Assembly (NCBI GenBank): GCA_963697285.1
Contig: CAVONI010000011.1
Location: 1,054,001 to 1,118,000 of the forward strand
Direction of reading: 5' to 3'
DNA from: JAEUQQ01 sp963697285
GTDB lineage: Bacteria; Acidobacteriota; Vicinamibacteria; Vicinamibacterales; JAFNAJ01
DNA: 64,000 bases
A program made the translations under genes and the position numbers. The notes under the pieces were generated by a model, which had not been told where the DNA came from, searched no databases, and saw nothing but the letters and a program-made list of their open reading frames with translations. This document shows, piece after piece, positions 43,625-53,172 of this stretch (position 1 is its first letter; each line of letters begins with the position of its first letter).

Positions 43625-44331
43625 GCGACATCCTCATCGTCGAAGACGACCGCGACATCGCCGACCTGATCGCGCACTACCTCGAGCGCGCGGGGCACCG
43701 CGCGCGCGTCGCGTCGAGCGGCGGTGACGGCCTGACTGAGGCACGCGCATCGACGCCCGACGTGATCGTGCTCGACCTGATGCTGCCCGGGCTCGACGGA
43801 CTCGAGGTGTGCCGCGCGTTGCGGGGCGACGCACGGACCGCACGCATTCCCATCATCATGCTCACCGCGCGGGCAGAGGAATCCGATCGCATCGCCGGAC
43901 TCGAACTGGGCGCCGACGACTACGTGACCAAGCCGTTCAGTCCCAAGGAACTCGTCGCGCGCATCAACGCGCAGGTGCGTCGCGACCAGCGGACGACTGG
44001 CGCCTCGCCGCCGCTCACGCTGCAGTTCGCGACCCTCACCATCGACATCGACCGGCACGTCGTGCGCGATGCGGAACGCGAGGTGTACCTGGCGGCCAAG
44101 GAATTCCTGCTGCTGCGGTACTTCGTCGAGCACCAGGGACGTGTCCTGTCGCGCGACCTGCTGCTGACCGATGTCTGGGGCTACCGGTACACCGGCGGCA
44201 CGCGCACGGTTGACGTGCATGTCAGGCGCCTGCGCGAGAAGCTCCCGCTCCTGGCCGACGCGATCGTCACCGTCAAGCAGTTCGGTTACAAGCTGGTCGC
44301 CCCCGGCGCGGCCACGCACGAGGATGCCTAG
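43621..44331 (+). CDS. phoB: PhoB/OmpR-family response regulator
   Basis: 236 residues. The receiver domain has the acidic pair in ILIVEDDRDIADL, the phospho-acceptor Asp in VIVLDLMLPGLDG (about residue 52), IIMLTARAEESDR and the lysine in DDYVTKPFSPKEL. The C-terminal winged helix has AAKEFLLLRYFVEHQGRVLS and RTVDVHVRRLREKL. With a PAS-type kinase downstream it matches PhoB/PhoR of phosphate control. The gene name is an inference from this pairing and the Pho-box-like site at 46.2 kb. Confidence 0.88.
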   Translation: MSDILIVEDDRDIADLIAHYLERAGHRARVASSGGDGLTEARASTPDVIVLDLMLPGLDGLEVCRALRGDARTARIPIIMLTARAEESDRIAGLELGADDYVTKPFSPKELVARINAQVRRDQRTTGASPPLTLQFATLTIDIDRHVVRDAEREVYLAAKEFLLLRYFVEHQGRVLSRDLLLTDVWGYRYTGGTRTVDVHVRRLREKLPLLADAIVTVKQFGYKLVAPGAATHEDA

Positions 44332-45715
44332 GGTGCCGTTGCCTGCTCGTATCGAGACGCTGCTGGTGCGCTTCGGCCCCCTCGCGATGTCGCTGTTCAG
44401 CGTCCTTGCGGCGGTGCTGGCGATCGCAGCGAGCATGGCGAGGGGCGCCTCGCCGTGGTTCGGCCTGTTCATCGGCGCTGTCGCCGGAGTGGCGGTCGCG
44501 CTCCTGCTTGCGAGCGCGGCCGAGCGCCGACGTACCCGGACGCTCGCCAGCCTGGGCACGGCGATCATCGCGGCTGCACAGAACAGCGACCTGGTGCCGC
44601 TGCGCGCGCACCGCGACGGCCACCTCCGCGACATCGTCAGGATCGTCGAGACCGTCTTCGCGCGGGCGGCTGCCGAGCGCACGGAGTTGACGCGGGATCG
44701 AGCGCGCCTGTCGGCTGTGCTGGCCAGCATGGTCGAGGGTGTCCTCGTGGTGAACGTCAAGGGCGCGGTGGAACTGGTCAACGGCGCAGCGCAGCAGATG
44801 CTCCGCCTGCAGGCATCGGCCGTCGGCAGGCAATACGTCGAGGTGATCCGGCATCCCGACATCGCAGCCCAGATCGCCGACGCGCTCGAGGGCACGCATC
44901 CGGCAGGTGTCGAACTCTCGGTGGCGCGCGATCCCGAGCGGGTGCTCGTCTCGCGCGCAGCGCCCGTCGAGGGCACGGGGGGCACCGGTGCTCTGCTCGT
45001 CCTGCACGACATCACCGACCTGCGGCGCGCCGACCGCATTCGCCGCGACTTCGTCGCCAACGTGTCGCACGAACTGCGCACGCCGCTGACGGCCATCCGC
45101 GGGTACGTCGAGGCGCTGGTCGATGGCCCTGACGATCCCGGCGATCGCGAGCGGTTCCTCGGGATCATCGCGAGGCACTCGGGCCGCATGGAGACGCTGG
45201 TCAAGGACCTGCTGCGGCTCGCGCGGCTCGACGCCGGCCAGGAGGTGCTCGACCTCACACCGTGCGCGACCGACGCCCTCTTCAACGGCGTCGTGACCGA
45301 ACTGCGACCGACGCTGGCGGCGCGCGCGCAGCGGGTGCTGATCCACATCGCGCCCGACGCGGTCACGGTCACCGGTGACTCCGCGAAACTGCACGACATC
45401 ATCCGCAACCTGGCCGAGAACGCGTCGAACTACTCGCCCGAAGACAGCACGATCACGTTGGACGCCTGGCGCGAGCACGATCGCATCGTCCTACGGGTCT
45501 CGGACGAGGGCCCGGGCATCCCCGATGCAGACCTGCAGCGCGTGTTCGAGCGCTTCTACCGCGTCGACAAGGCACGCTCACGTGAGACGGGCGGCACGGG
45601 GCTCGGGCTGTCGATCGTCAAGCACCTCGTCGAGTTGCACCGGGGCGACGTCGAGGCGGTGAACGACGACCGTGGAGGGGCGCACTTCATCGTGCGGTTG
45701 CCGGCGACGCAGTGA
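44324..45715 (+). CDS. phoR: PhoR-like sensor histidine kinase
   Basis: 463 residues; the ATG at 44324 overlaps the regulator gene by 8 bp. Two N-terminal membrane helices (LAMSLFSVLAAVLAIAASMA, LFIGAVAGVAVALLL), a linker, a PAS domain about 130-235 (LASMVEGVLVVNVKGAVELV), the HisKA site VANVSHELRTPLTAIRGYVE (His about 247) and an HATPase with NLAENASNY, VSDEGPGIPD and GGTGLGLSIVK. The layout is that of PhoR-like kinases with a very short periplasmic loop, which sense through PstSCAB/PhoU. No pst or phoU gene lies in the window. Confidence 0.9.
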   Translation: MPRVPLPARIETLLVRFGPLAMSLFSVLAAVLAIAASMARGASPWFGLFIGAVAGVAVALLLASAAERRRTRTLASLGTAIIAAAQNSDLVPLRAHRDGHLRDIVRIVETVFARAAAERTELTRDRARLSAVLASMVEGVLVVNVKGAVELVNGAAQQMLRLQASAVGRQYVEVIRHPDIAAQIADALEGTHPAGVELSVARDPERVLVSRAAPVEGTGGTGALLVLHDITDLRRADRIRRDFVANVSHELRTPLTAIRGYVEALVDGPDDPGDRERFLGIIARHSGRMETLVKDLLRLARLDAGQEVLDLTPCATDALFNGVVTELRPTLAARAQRVLIHIAPDAVTVTGDSAKLHDIIRNLAENASNYSPEDSTITLDAWREHDRIVLRVSDEGPGIPDADLQRVFERFYRVDKARSRETGGTGLGLSIVKHLVELHRGDVEAVNDDRGGAHFIVRLPATQ

Positions 45716-46246
45716 TCGTCGCCGGCTGCATGGCTTCACTCGCCGTGATCCGGAACGGCTCAGGGCGGCGGGTCGCAGGCCTGCCTCTCGCCTTCCCGTG
45801 CGCCGGCGCCGCGTCAGTCGGCACCCCTGAGGGCCGGACAGGCCCGTGGCCCGCCGCCCGGAGCCAGAACCGGATTGCCTGATCACGCCCAAACAAGTAC
45901 CGCACCGACACCTGCACCTGCCGTGCAGTGCCGTGATCGACCGTGCGGTTCGACGGGCCGAGCATGTCCCCGAACGTGCCGGTTGACGCGTCGGTGATGC
46001 ACGTCGGGCGATCGAGGCCACGAGCCCGCTCGCGCTGCCGGCCCGGCGTGTGATCGCACACCTGCTGCCGCGGACGTCGTGATCGACGGCCAGGACGGCT
46101 GCCTCATGCCGGTCGGTCTGACCTGCGCGCCACCGCTCGGTGCCCACACGACGAGCATCGCGATCCTCGAATGCGGTGCCTTGCGCCATTGGGGCGCCAT
46201 CCCTGTGACACCGGAGCGGTTGCCGATGGCCGAATCGTTAACCCGC
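45716..46246. other. stretch without a recognised gene
   Basis: About 530 bp downstream of the kinase. Open frames on both strands have arginine-rich, shadow-like translations and no recognisable domain. It could hold decayed coding sequence or an untranslated leader. Nothing can be supported. Confidence 0.3.
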
Positions 46247-46291
46247 CTGTAACACGTCCTTCATCTGCGCTTCACGACCCCGGGCTAACTT
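46247..46291 (+). promoter_or_regulatory. Pho-box-like repeats and promoter of the TonB receptor
   Basis: Three 11-bp-spaced units, CTGTAAC-ACGT, CCTTCAT-CTGC and GCTTCAC, resemble PhoB boxes (CTGTCAT repeats with 4-bp spacers). About 10 bp downstream is TAACTT, a possible -10. The receptor ATG is about 70 bp further on. The phoB/phoR-like genes lie just upstream, which makes phosphate control plausible, but the match is imperfect. Confidence 0.4.
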
Positions 46292-46362
46292 GACTGTGTT
46301 ACTTGCAGGCCCGATGAGTGGCGCTGTAAGGGCTGTCTTCCCGAGTCCATGTTGAGGGGTGT

Positions 46363-49173
46363 ATGAATCGAAATGTAGGCACGGCGGCCCTAATCTGCCT
46401 GTTGCTGGCCGGCCCGGCTACTCTCGCGGCTGCCGACGAGGCGTCCAAGGCCAGCTCAGGCAAGAAAGTCCGGGTGACGGGTATCGTCAAGGACGAGGCC
46501 AACAACATCACGTTGCCGGGTGTCCCGGTTGAAGTCGCCGGCGCGGACACGGTCTATACCGATGTCGACGCTCGCTTCGTGCTCGACCTCGCGCCGGGCA
46601 CCCACGAAATCAAGGTCGCGATGGAGGGGTACGAAGCCCGCACCATCAAGGTCGATGTGGCACCGGGTTCGCGCGTGATCGACGTCAACGTCGGCCTGCA
46701 GATGAGCCGTTTCGCCGAGACGGTTACCGTGACCGCCGATGCCTTCATGGGCGCCGTCACCTCGTCGACCGAAGCCCAGATGGTGGAGCGCAAGGCCGCG
46801 CCGGTGATTTCCGACAACCTCGGCTCGCAGGAAATGAAGAAGAACGCCGATACCGACGCGGCGGCCGCGATGTCGCGCGTCACGGGCCTGTCGGTCGTCG
46901 ACAACCAGTATGTGTTCGTCCGCGGCCTGGGCGAGCGCTACAGCAACACGACGCTGTCTGGCTCGACGTTGCCCACCACCGAACCCGACAAGAAGGTCGT
47001 CCCGCTGGACCTGTTCCCGGCCGGACTTCTCGACAGCGTGCAGGTGAGCAAGTCGTACTCGCCAGATCGCTCGGCGGAATTCGCCGGCGGCCTTGTGCAG
47101 ATCAACCCCATCAAGTTCCCGAGCCGGGCCGTCATGACGCTTGGGTATGGCCTCAGCGCCTATTCGAACGCGACCGGCAAGTCGCTGCCGCTCAGCCCTC
47201 TCGGCAAGAGGGATTGGCTGGGCTTTGACGACGGCGCCCGCGCCCTGCCGACCGGCATCCCCGACAACAAGATCGTGCGTCGCGGCATTTACACGCCCGA
47301 CGTCGGCTACACGCCTGAACAGATCACCGACTACGGGCGACAACTCGGTAACCAGTGGAGCCCGGTCGCGGCCGATGGGGCGCCCGGCCAGAACTGGGGC
47401 GCGGTGTTCGGTAACCGTTTCGGCAAGTTCGGTGTCGTCGCCAGCGTGACGCAGTCGTACAAGGAACAGTACGTCGAAGAAGAGCGTGCCTTCTACCGCA
47501 TCGGTGACGGCGATGAACTCGAGGCGGTCAGCGATTACGACATGAAGTACGGCACCCAGCGAGCACAGCTTGGCGCGGTGGCGAACTTTGCCTACCAGAT
47601 GAACTCCAACAACCGTATCTCGCTGGAGAACTTCTACAGCCACAGCGGCAAGGACGAGGGTCGCACGTTCGAGGGGCCCAACACCGAGAACCTGTTCTAC
47701 TACCGCAACAGCCGGCTCGCCTTCGTCGAGGAGGGCCTCTTGTCGACCGCCTTGACTGGCGACCACTTCTTCGGGGGTGCGTCCAACAGCCGCATCGACT
47801 GGCGGGTCAACCTTGCGCGCGCCAACCGCGACGAGCCTGACCTGCGCGAGACCCTGTATCAGCAGCCGTTCCTGGCCAATACCACCCTGCCGAATCCGGC
47901 GATTGCGCCGGTGCTGTCCGACGAATCGCAAAGCGGCTTCCGCCTCTTCCAGGAACTGGACGACGAGACGCTGGACCTGGCGGCCAACTACTCGGCGTTC
48001 AAGACGACCGGCGCGCGGCCGACGCAGCTCAAGTTCGGCGTGAACTACGTCGAGCGCACCCGCGACTTCTCGTCACGGCGATTCCGCTTCATCCCAATCG
48101 TCGCCACCAAGGACGGTGCGCCCCCGATCAACCTGACGCAGACACCCGAGGCACTGTATGCCTCCGACAACATCGGCACGGCGTTTCGCTTCAACGAAGA
48201 GACGCGCCCGGTCGACGCCTACGACGGCGAGCAGACCACCATTGCCGGCTACGGCATGATCGACATGGCGCTGTCGGCGAGCAGCCGCATCATCGCCGGC
48301 GCGCGGGTGGAGAGCTTCGAGCAAGTCGTCAACACCTTCGACCCGTTCGGCTTGTTCGAGCGCACCGTCACGGCCGAGAACAAGAACACCGACATCTTCC
48401 CATCGGTCAACTTCGTGCAGTCGGTGGGCGCCAAGCAGAACATCCGGGTCGGCTACAGCACGACGGTCAACCGGCCGGAGTTCCGCGAACTGGCCGCCTT
48501 CGAGTTCACCGATGTCGTCGGCAGCCGCGCCACCCGCGGCAACCCCGAACTGGAGCGGGCGCGGATTCAGAACTTCGACGCCCGCTGGGAACTGTTCCCC
48601 GGCGGCCGCAGCGTCGTCTCGGCGAGCACGTTCTTCAAGTATTTCGACCGGCCGATCGAGCGGATTGTGATCGCCTCGGCCAACCCGATCACGACGTATC
48701 AGAATGCCGACAGGGCCCGCAACTTCGGCATCGAGTTCGAGACCGCGTTCGAGCTGGGCAGCGGCTTCTTCATCAATGCCAACTACACCTGGGTCGACTC
48801 GAAGATCACCCTGCTGCCCGAGCAGCAGTCGGTGCAGACGTCGCTGGAGCGCGCGCTGGCCGGTCAGTCGAAGAATCTCTACAACGTGACAGGCGAGTGG
48901 GCCCGCGGCGGCTTCTCGGGGCGCGTGCTGCTCAACTACGTCGGCGACCGCATCTCAGACGTCGGCGCGAACCAGGCCCCGGACATCGTCGAGCAGGGGC
49001 GCCAGACCGTAGACCTGGTGATCGTGCAGCGCCTGGCCTCCCGCTACAACCTGCGCTTCAGTGTCGAGAACCTGACCGACGCCGAGTACCTCTTCACCCA
49101 GGGCAGCGCGCGGCAGCGCTCCTACAAACTCGGACAGACCTACGGGTTCTCGTTCGGCGTGGACGTGTTCTAG
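46363..49173 (+). CDS. TonB-dependent outer-membrane receptor
   Basis: 936 residues. Signal peptide NRNVGTAALICLLLAGPATL; a carboxypeptidase-regulatory-like beta-sandwich at about 35-115 (VRVTGIVKDEANNITLPGVP); a plug domain with NADTDAAAAMSRVTGLSVVD and FVRGLGERYSNTTLSG; then a 22-strand barrel ending in the outer-membrane sorting signal YGFSFGVDVF. It resembles the large receptors that act with a secreted partner in nutrient capture. No TonB box could be fixed. The beta-helix gene downstream is probably its partner. Confidence 0.92.
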   Translation: MNRNVGTAALICLLLAGPATLAAADEASKASSGKKVRVTGIVKDEANNITLPGVPVEVAGADTVYTDVDARFVLDLAPGTHEIKVAMEGYEARTIKVDVAPGSRVIDVNVGLQMSRFAETVTVTADAFMGAVTSSTEAQMVERKAAPVISDNLGSQEMKKNADTDAAAAMSRVTGLSVVDNQYVFVRGLGERYSNTTLSGSTLPTTEPDKKVVPLDLFPAGLLDSVQVSKSYSPDRSAEFAGGLVQINPIKFPSRAVMTLGYGLSAYSNATGKSLPLSPLGKRDWLGFDDGARALPTGIPDNKIVRRGIYTPDVGYTPEQITDYGRQLGNQWSPVAADGAPGQNWGAVFGNRFGKFGVVASVTQSYKEQYVEEERAFYRIGDGDELEAVSDYDMKYGTQRAQLGAVANFAYQMNSNNRISLENFYSHSGKDEGRTFEGPNTENLFYYRNSRLAFVEEGLLSTALTGDHFFGGASNSRIDWRVNLARANRDEPDLRETLYQQPFLANTTLPNPAIAPVLSDESQSGFRLFQELDDETLDLAANYSAFKTTGARPTQLKFGVNYVERTRDFSSRRFRFIPIVATKDGAPPINLTQTPEALYASDNIGTAFRFNEETRPVDAYDGEQTTIAGYGMIDMALSASSRIIAGARVESFEQVVNTFDPFGLFERTVTAENKNTDIFPSVNFVQSVGAKQNIRVGYSTTVNRPEFRELAAFEFTDVVGSRATRGNPELERARIQNFDARWELFPGGRSVVSASTFFKYFDRPIERIVIASANPITTYQNADRARNFGIEFETAFELGSGFFINANYTWVDSKITLLPEQQSVQTSLERALAGQSKNLYNVTGEWARGGFSGRVLLNYVGDRISDVGANQAPDIVEQGRQTVDLVIVQRLASRYNLRFSVENLTDAEYLFTQGSARQRSYKLGQTYGFSFGVDVF

Positions 49174-49205
49174 CCATGGCATACGCACAGCGGAGAAGCA
49201 TGATC

Positions 49206-50526
49206 ATGAAGCAGATGTCTGTACAAGCTGGTTGGACTCGCCCTCGCGGTAGCGATGTTCACCGGTGGCGTGGCGCCGGTATCGACGCAGACCACGGTGC
49301 CGGGCATCGACAAGCCGGTGATTGTGGTGACCGGCGAGATCACCGGTACCGTGAACTGGACCAGCAACTTCTACTACGTGTTACGCGGCGCCGTGTTCGT
49401 CAATGACGGCGCGACGCTCAACATCGCCGCCGGCACTCGCGTGATCGGCGAGGCCGGCAGCGTCGGCACGCTGATCGTGCTCCGTGGCGGCCGGCTCAAC
49501 GCCATCGGAACGCGGACCGCTCCGATCGTGTTCACCAGCGACCAGGCGGTGGGCAACCGGGCTCGCGGTGACTGGGGCGGCATCATCCTGAACGGCCGCG
49601 CGCCCGTGAACCTGGAGGGTGGGGAGGGCGCCGGCGAAGGCGACACCGGCGTATACGGCGGCAACGACCCGAACGACTCGAGCGGCACCATGCGCTACGT
49701 GCGCGTCGAGTTTGCCGGCGTCGAGTTCAGCCCAGACAACGAGCTGAACGGCATCGCCTTCCAAGGCGTGGGCCGCGGCGGCTCCTACGAATACATCCAG
49801 GTGCACATGAACCGCGACGATGCCCTGGAATGGTTCGGCGGCACGGCCGACATCAAGTACGCGGTGGCTTCCAACGCCGCCGACGACAGCTTCGACTGGA
49901 CGTTCGGCTGGAGTGGCCGCGCGCAGTTCGTCGCCATCACCCAGCGCGGCGACGACGCCGACAATGGCATCGAGGCCGACAACAACGAGTTCAACAACAA
50001 CCTGCTGCCGCGCTCCAACCCGCAGATTTACAACATCACGCTCTGTGGCGACCCCGATCGGGTCGAGGGCGCCGAAGGCCCGCGCGGGGCGAATTTCCGC
50101 CGCGGCACCGCGTTCACGCTGCGCAACTTCCTCGTGACCGGCTTCAAGAACGTGGGCTTCCAGATCAGCGATACGTCAACCAGCGCGCAGGTCGACAACG
50201 GCACCTCCCAGATGGGGGCGGGCGTGGCGTGGGGCATGCCGACGAACATGCACTCCAGTGTGGTGCCCTACATCACCAGCGGCCGGTTCCCGAGCATCCG
50301 GCTCGGCGTCACGGATGCGGACGTAGGCATCTCAACCGCCGGCTGCTCGACCCACGAGAATCCCAGCTTCCAGCCGAGCAGCATGGCCACGCTGGCGGGC
50401 GGGCAGATCGCCCCGATTCAGCCGCCCAACGACGGCTTCTTCGAGGCCGTCACCTTCATCGGCGCGGTGCCGCCGGCCCCGGCCGATAACTGGATGAGCG
50501 GCTGGACGTCGTTCCCACAGCGCTAA
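49206..50526 (+). CDS. secreted right-handed beta-helix protein (frame break at signal peptide)
   Basis: About 440 residues. The mature part from GIDKPVIVVTGEITGTVNWT onward has parallel beta-helix repeats: GAVFVNDGATLNIAAGTRVI, GTLIVLRGGRLNAIGTRTAP, RGDWGGIILNGRAPVNLEG. Many Asp/Asn turns follow, and GPRGANFRRGTAFTLRNFLV. The signal helix KLVGLALAVAMFTGGVAPVS is in frame, but the only good ATGs (49206, 49215) are one base out of frame, so one indel near 49,220 is likely. It probably works on the cell surface with the TonB receptor. Ligand unknown. Confidence 0.78.
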
Positions 50527-50539
50527 CCGCATTTCGGCA

Positions 50540-50593
50540 GTGAGAAGTGAGAAGATACGGTCTGTGATTCCTCGCCGTCTTCTCACTTCTCGC
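50540..50593 (+). promoter_or_regulatory. hairpin over the ribosome site of the lipoprotein gene
   Basis: GTGAGAAGTGAGAAG (50540-50554) and CTTCTCACTTCTCGC (50579-50593) are complementary at 14 of 15 positions with a 24-nt loop. The GTG start at 50564 and the purine-rich GAGAAG ribosome site lie in or next to the stem, so folding would limit translation. Confidence 0.5.
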
Positions 50594-51088
50594 TTCCTGC
50601 TTCTCACCGCACTCCTCCTCTCGGCCTGCACCCAGCCCGCCTCTCCCTCCCACAAGACGACGCTCACCAACACCTTCGAGACTCCGGAGGCGCTGGCTCA
50701 AGCTGTGCTGACCCGTTTGGCGAGCAAGGATCAGGCTGGACTGAAGGCGCTGGCGTTATCCGAGCAGGAATTCAAGGACCACGTCTGGCCCGAGCTCGAC
50801 ACCAGCCGACCCGCGCGGAACGTTCCCTTCGACTACGCCTGGGGCCAGCTCAAGCAGCGCAGCGACGGGTCCCTTGACGGCACCTTCTCGCGCTACGCCG
50901 GTCGGCCCCTCAGATTCGTCCGCACCAGCTTCCGCGGTGAGACTACGCAGTACAAGTCTTTTGCCGTGATGCGCGAGAGCGAGATCGTGGCCGCCGACGA
51001 GACGGGGCAGGAGCTGGTGCTGGAGTTGTTTGGTTCAGCGATGGTCAAGGACGGCCGCTACAAGGTGTTCAGCTACGTCGTGGACTGA
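50564..51088 (+). CDS. lipoprotein of unknown function
   Basis: 174 residues from a GTG at 50564. A short signal (RRLLTSRFLLLTALLLSACT) ends in the lipobox LSAC. The mature domain has EALAQAVLTRLASKDQAGLK, VPFDYAWGQLKQRSDGSLDG and a C-terminal strand RYKVFSYVVD, an alpha+beta layout. No family recognised. It follows the beta-helix gene by 38 bp and may be part of that operon. Confidence 0.72.
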   Translation: MIPRRLLTSRFLLLTALLLSACTQPASPSHKTTLTNTFETPEALAQAVLTRLASKDQAGLKALALSEQEFKDHVWPELDTSRPARNVPFDYAWGQLKQRSDGSLDGTFSRYAGRPLRFVRTSFRGETTQYKSFAVMRESEIVAADETGQELVLELFGSAMVKDGRYKVFSYVVD

Positions 51089-51107
51089 CCCTGCCTTTGC
51101 CGCCCCT

Positions 51108-51563
51108 TCAGGGCTTCGGCAACGCGCGCCCTCCGGCGTCTTCATGCCGCGCCTGGCCACAACAGTTGGGAAGCGTGACGGTCGAGATGATGTTCGTCGG
51201 GCTGCGACGCTCGAGGCGCCCGGGATCACGCCCGACCGTCAACGAGTCGTCGAGCGCGTCGATGGCGCTCGCCGCCAGCGCACGCACGTGCGGATCGGCC
51301 AGCTCCGCAAGCCGATAGTGCACCCAGAGCCCCTTCCGGCGTGTGGCGACGAGGCCGGCCCTGCGCAAGTAGGCAAGATGGCGAGACGCGGTGGGTTGCG
51401 GCACTTGCAGCGACGAGTGGATGTCGCACACGCACACCTCACCACGCGCCAGCAACCTGAGGATGCGCAGGCGCGTGCGGTCAGCCAGGGCCTTGAAAAG
51501 CCCTTCGAGGGTCGTCAGGGTATCGGGAACAGCCTGGGTGGCGTCGGCAATCACAACTTGCAT
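51108..51563 (-). CDS. ArsR-family metalloregulator
   Basis: 151 residues from the ATG at 51563. A winged helix with FKALADRTRLRILRLLARGE, the metal-sensing CxC in EVCVCDIHSSL and PTASRHLAYLRRAGLVATRR. The cysteine pair is the arsenite/antimonite-type site of helix alpha3. The long C-terminal tail includes NCCGQARHED, a second possible metal site. No ars resistance gene is within reach, so the regulated genes are not apparent. Confidence 0.85.
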   Translation of the reverse strand: MQVVIADATQAVPDTLTTLEGLFKALADRTRLRILRLLARGEVCVCDIHSSLQVPQPTASRHLAYLRRAGLVATRRKGLWVHYRLAELADPHVRALAASAIDALDDSLTVGRDPGRLERRSPTNIISTVTLPNCCGQARHEDAGGRALPKP

Positions 51564-51923
51564 CCGCTCAGGCAAATATATCACGCGGTCCGCCAAGGAT
51601 GGACACAACTCACCCGAAGACCGGTGGCCGGCCCGAGCGATGAAACGATGATGCCCCGGCGTCGGGGATTGCTAGGCGTTGGGGCCCAGGAACGTGACCT
51701 CTGCTTCGACGAGGTCGCTCGCACGCGGACTCGACGGCTGTGCCTGCGTCATGGCTGCCACGCTGCCATGGACGATCAGGCGCGGGGCCTCGTAGGGTGC
51801 ACGTTCGTGCTGGACGTCACCAACTACCTGGGGACTCGTGTGTTTTGACATGGATCCTCTGCGGGCGATAGCGGGCCGCGATGCGCGGCAAGTCTAGCTG
51901 CTGGAATGGCTGTGTTCAAGTGC
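51564..51923. other. stretch without a recognised gene
   Basis: About 360 bp between the ArsR gene and the HprK-like gene. Frames on both strands are short or arginine-rich. It probably holds the ArsR promoter. No motif or repeat was found. Confidence 0.3.
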
Positions 51924-52814
51924 TCACGCTGCCGTGTGCGCCCCCAGCGCCCGTGCAACGGCGGGCCCGACGTCCAGGCGGCGTGGGCGAGTGAGCCGTT
52001 CGACCCTGAGCGACGCCGCCAGGTCGCGCGCACGCCGCAGGAATCCCCCGCGCGCGTGCGGCGGCACGAGCGGCGCGCCGAAGTCGGCATCGGCCAGTGC
52101 CATCACGGCGCTGGCCCCCGACAGGGTCGTCACGCGCACGGGATCCTCGCTTGCGCCGTCGGTGACCACGCAGATGCGCGCGAGCGGCAACGCCTCGCCA
52201 TCGCCGCGCTCGTCGGCAGCCGGGCAGGCGACACACCGGCCAGAGAGGCCCTCGCGGGCGAGGACCGTCCACCCCGGCACAAGGCGTTCGTCCGCAACCT
52301 TGGCCACGCGTGGTCCCGTGACCATGCGCGGGACATCGTCGTCCATCCGCACGACCACGATGTCGTCGGCAAGATACTCGGCCCCGCATCCGGCAAGCAG
52401 TACCGCGAGCGTGGATTTCCCCACGCCCGATGGCGCCGTGAAGGCGACGACCTCCCCGCCGATCCGAACCGCGCTCGCATGCAGGACGAAATACCCCCGC
52501 TGGGTCAGCACGGTGCCCATCACGGGACCCGCCACGAACTGCGCCAACTCGTCGCCCGGCGCCTGTCGGTCATCCACCGTGACGAAGGCGCCATTGCGCA
52601 CGTCGATCGCAAGGTCGTACCAGGCCAGGCGCACCCGCTGGATCGAGGCGTCTGACACGGCGCGACGGATGCCCGGCGCACGGTCACGCTGGCGACATAC
52701 CGTGACATCGGGTACGGCATCGCCCGCGTCCGTCGGCAGGTAGGGCGCGAGCGGGAACTCCGAGGCCACGCAGAGCCCCCACCCTCGATGCCTGAATGGC
52801 GCTGGAGTGATCAT
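51924..52814 (-). CDS. HprK-related kinase (HPr-rel-A type)
   Basis: 296 residues. A Walker A motif occurs in VVAFTAPSGVGKSTLAVLLA, preceded by YFVLHASAVRIGGE and followed by AEYLADDIVVVRMDDDVP, the pattern of HPr-kinase-like proteins that lack the PTS partner. Divergent from the PqqD-like gene with 39 bp between starts. Such kinases occur beside PqqD-like and nucleotidyltransferase genes in uncharacterised peptide- or polysaccharide-linked systems. Substrate unknown; the phosphorylated target may be a peptide or sugar. Confidence 0.8.
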   Translation of the reverse strand: MITPAPFRHRGWGLCVASEFPLAPYLPTDAGDAVPDVTVCRQRDRAPGIRRAVSDASIQRVRLAWYDLAIDVRNGAFVTVDDRQAPGDELAQFVAGPVMGTVLTQRGYFVLHASAVRIGGEVVAFTAPSGVGKSTLAVLLAGCGAEYLADDIVVVRMDDDVPRMVTGPRVAKVADERLVPGWTVLAREGLSGRCVACPAADERGDGEALPLARICVVTDGASEDPVRVTTLSGASAVMALADADFGAPLVPPHARGGFLRRARDLAASLRVERLTRPRRLDVGPAVARALGAHTAA

Positions 52815-52853
52815 CCGTCAGCGGGTATCCTACCCCCGGACATCAGGACGCGC

Positions 52854-53162
52854 ATGCCGACGCCCACACCGATCCAGGTAGACGACTCCACGCTGGTGCA
52901 GGCCTCGAGCCGGATCGTGTCGTGCGAGCTCGACGGCGAGGCGGTCCTGCTGGATCCCCAGGCAGGCGAATACTTCGGCCTCAACGAGGTGGGTGCCGTC
53001 ATCTGGGCGATGCTCGCCACGCCCTGTCGCGTGAGCGACCTGCACAGCGCGGTGGTCTCGCGCTTCGACGTCGACGAAGACACCTGCCGCGACGACGTGA
53101 TGACGCTCGTCGAAGAGCTGGTGGCGCGAGGCCTGGCCGTGGTCGTTCCGCCCCGGGAGTAA
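52854..53162 (+). CDS. PqqD-family peptide-binding protein
   Basis: 102 residues from the ATG at 52854. The fold is visible in SRIVSCELDGEAVLLDPQAG, EYFGLNEVGAVIWAML and RFDVDEDTCRDDVMTLVEEL. PqqD-like domains bind leader peptides of ribosomally made peptides and present them to modifying enzymes. No radical-SAM or asparagine-synthase gene is present. It forms an operon with the small peptide gene and the nucleotidyltransferase downstream. Confidence 0.85.
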   Translation: MPTPTPIQVDDSTLVQASSRIVSCELDGEAVLLDPQAGEYFGLNEVGAVIWAMLATPCRVSDLHSAVVSRFDVDEDTCRDDVMTLVEELVARGLAVVVPPRE

Positions 53163-53172
53163 TGTCACGCCC

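Noticed and set aside
45716..46246. Coding genes on the minus strand downstream of the kinase
   Set aside because: Translations are arginine- and serine-rich with no domain, signal or ribosome site, typical of opposite-strand frames in GC-rich DNA.
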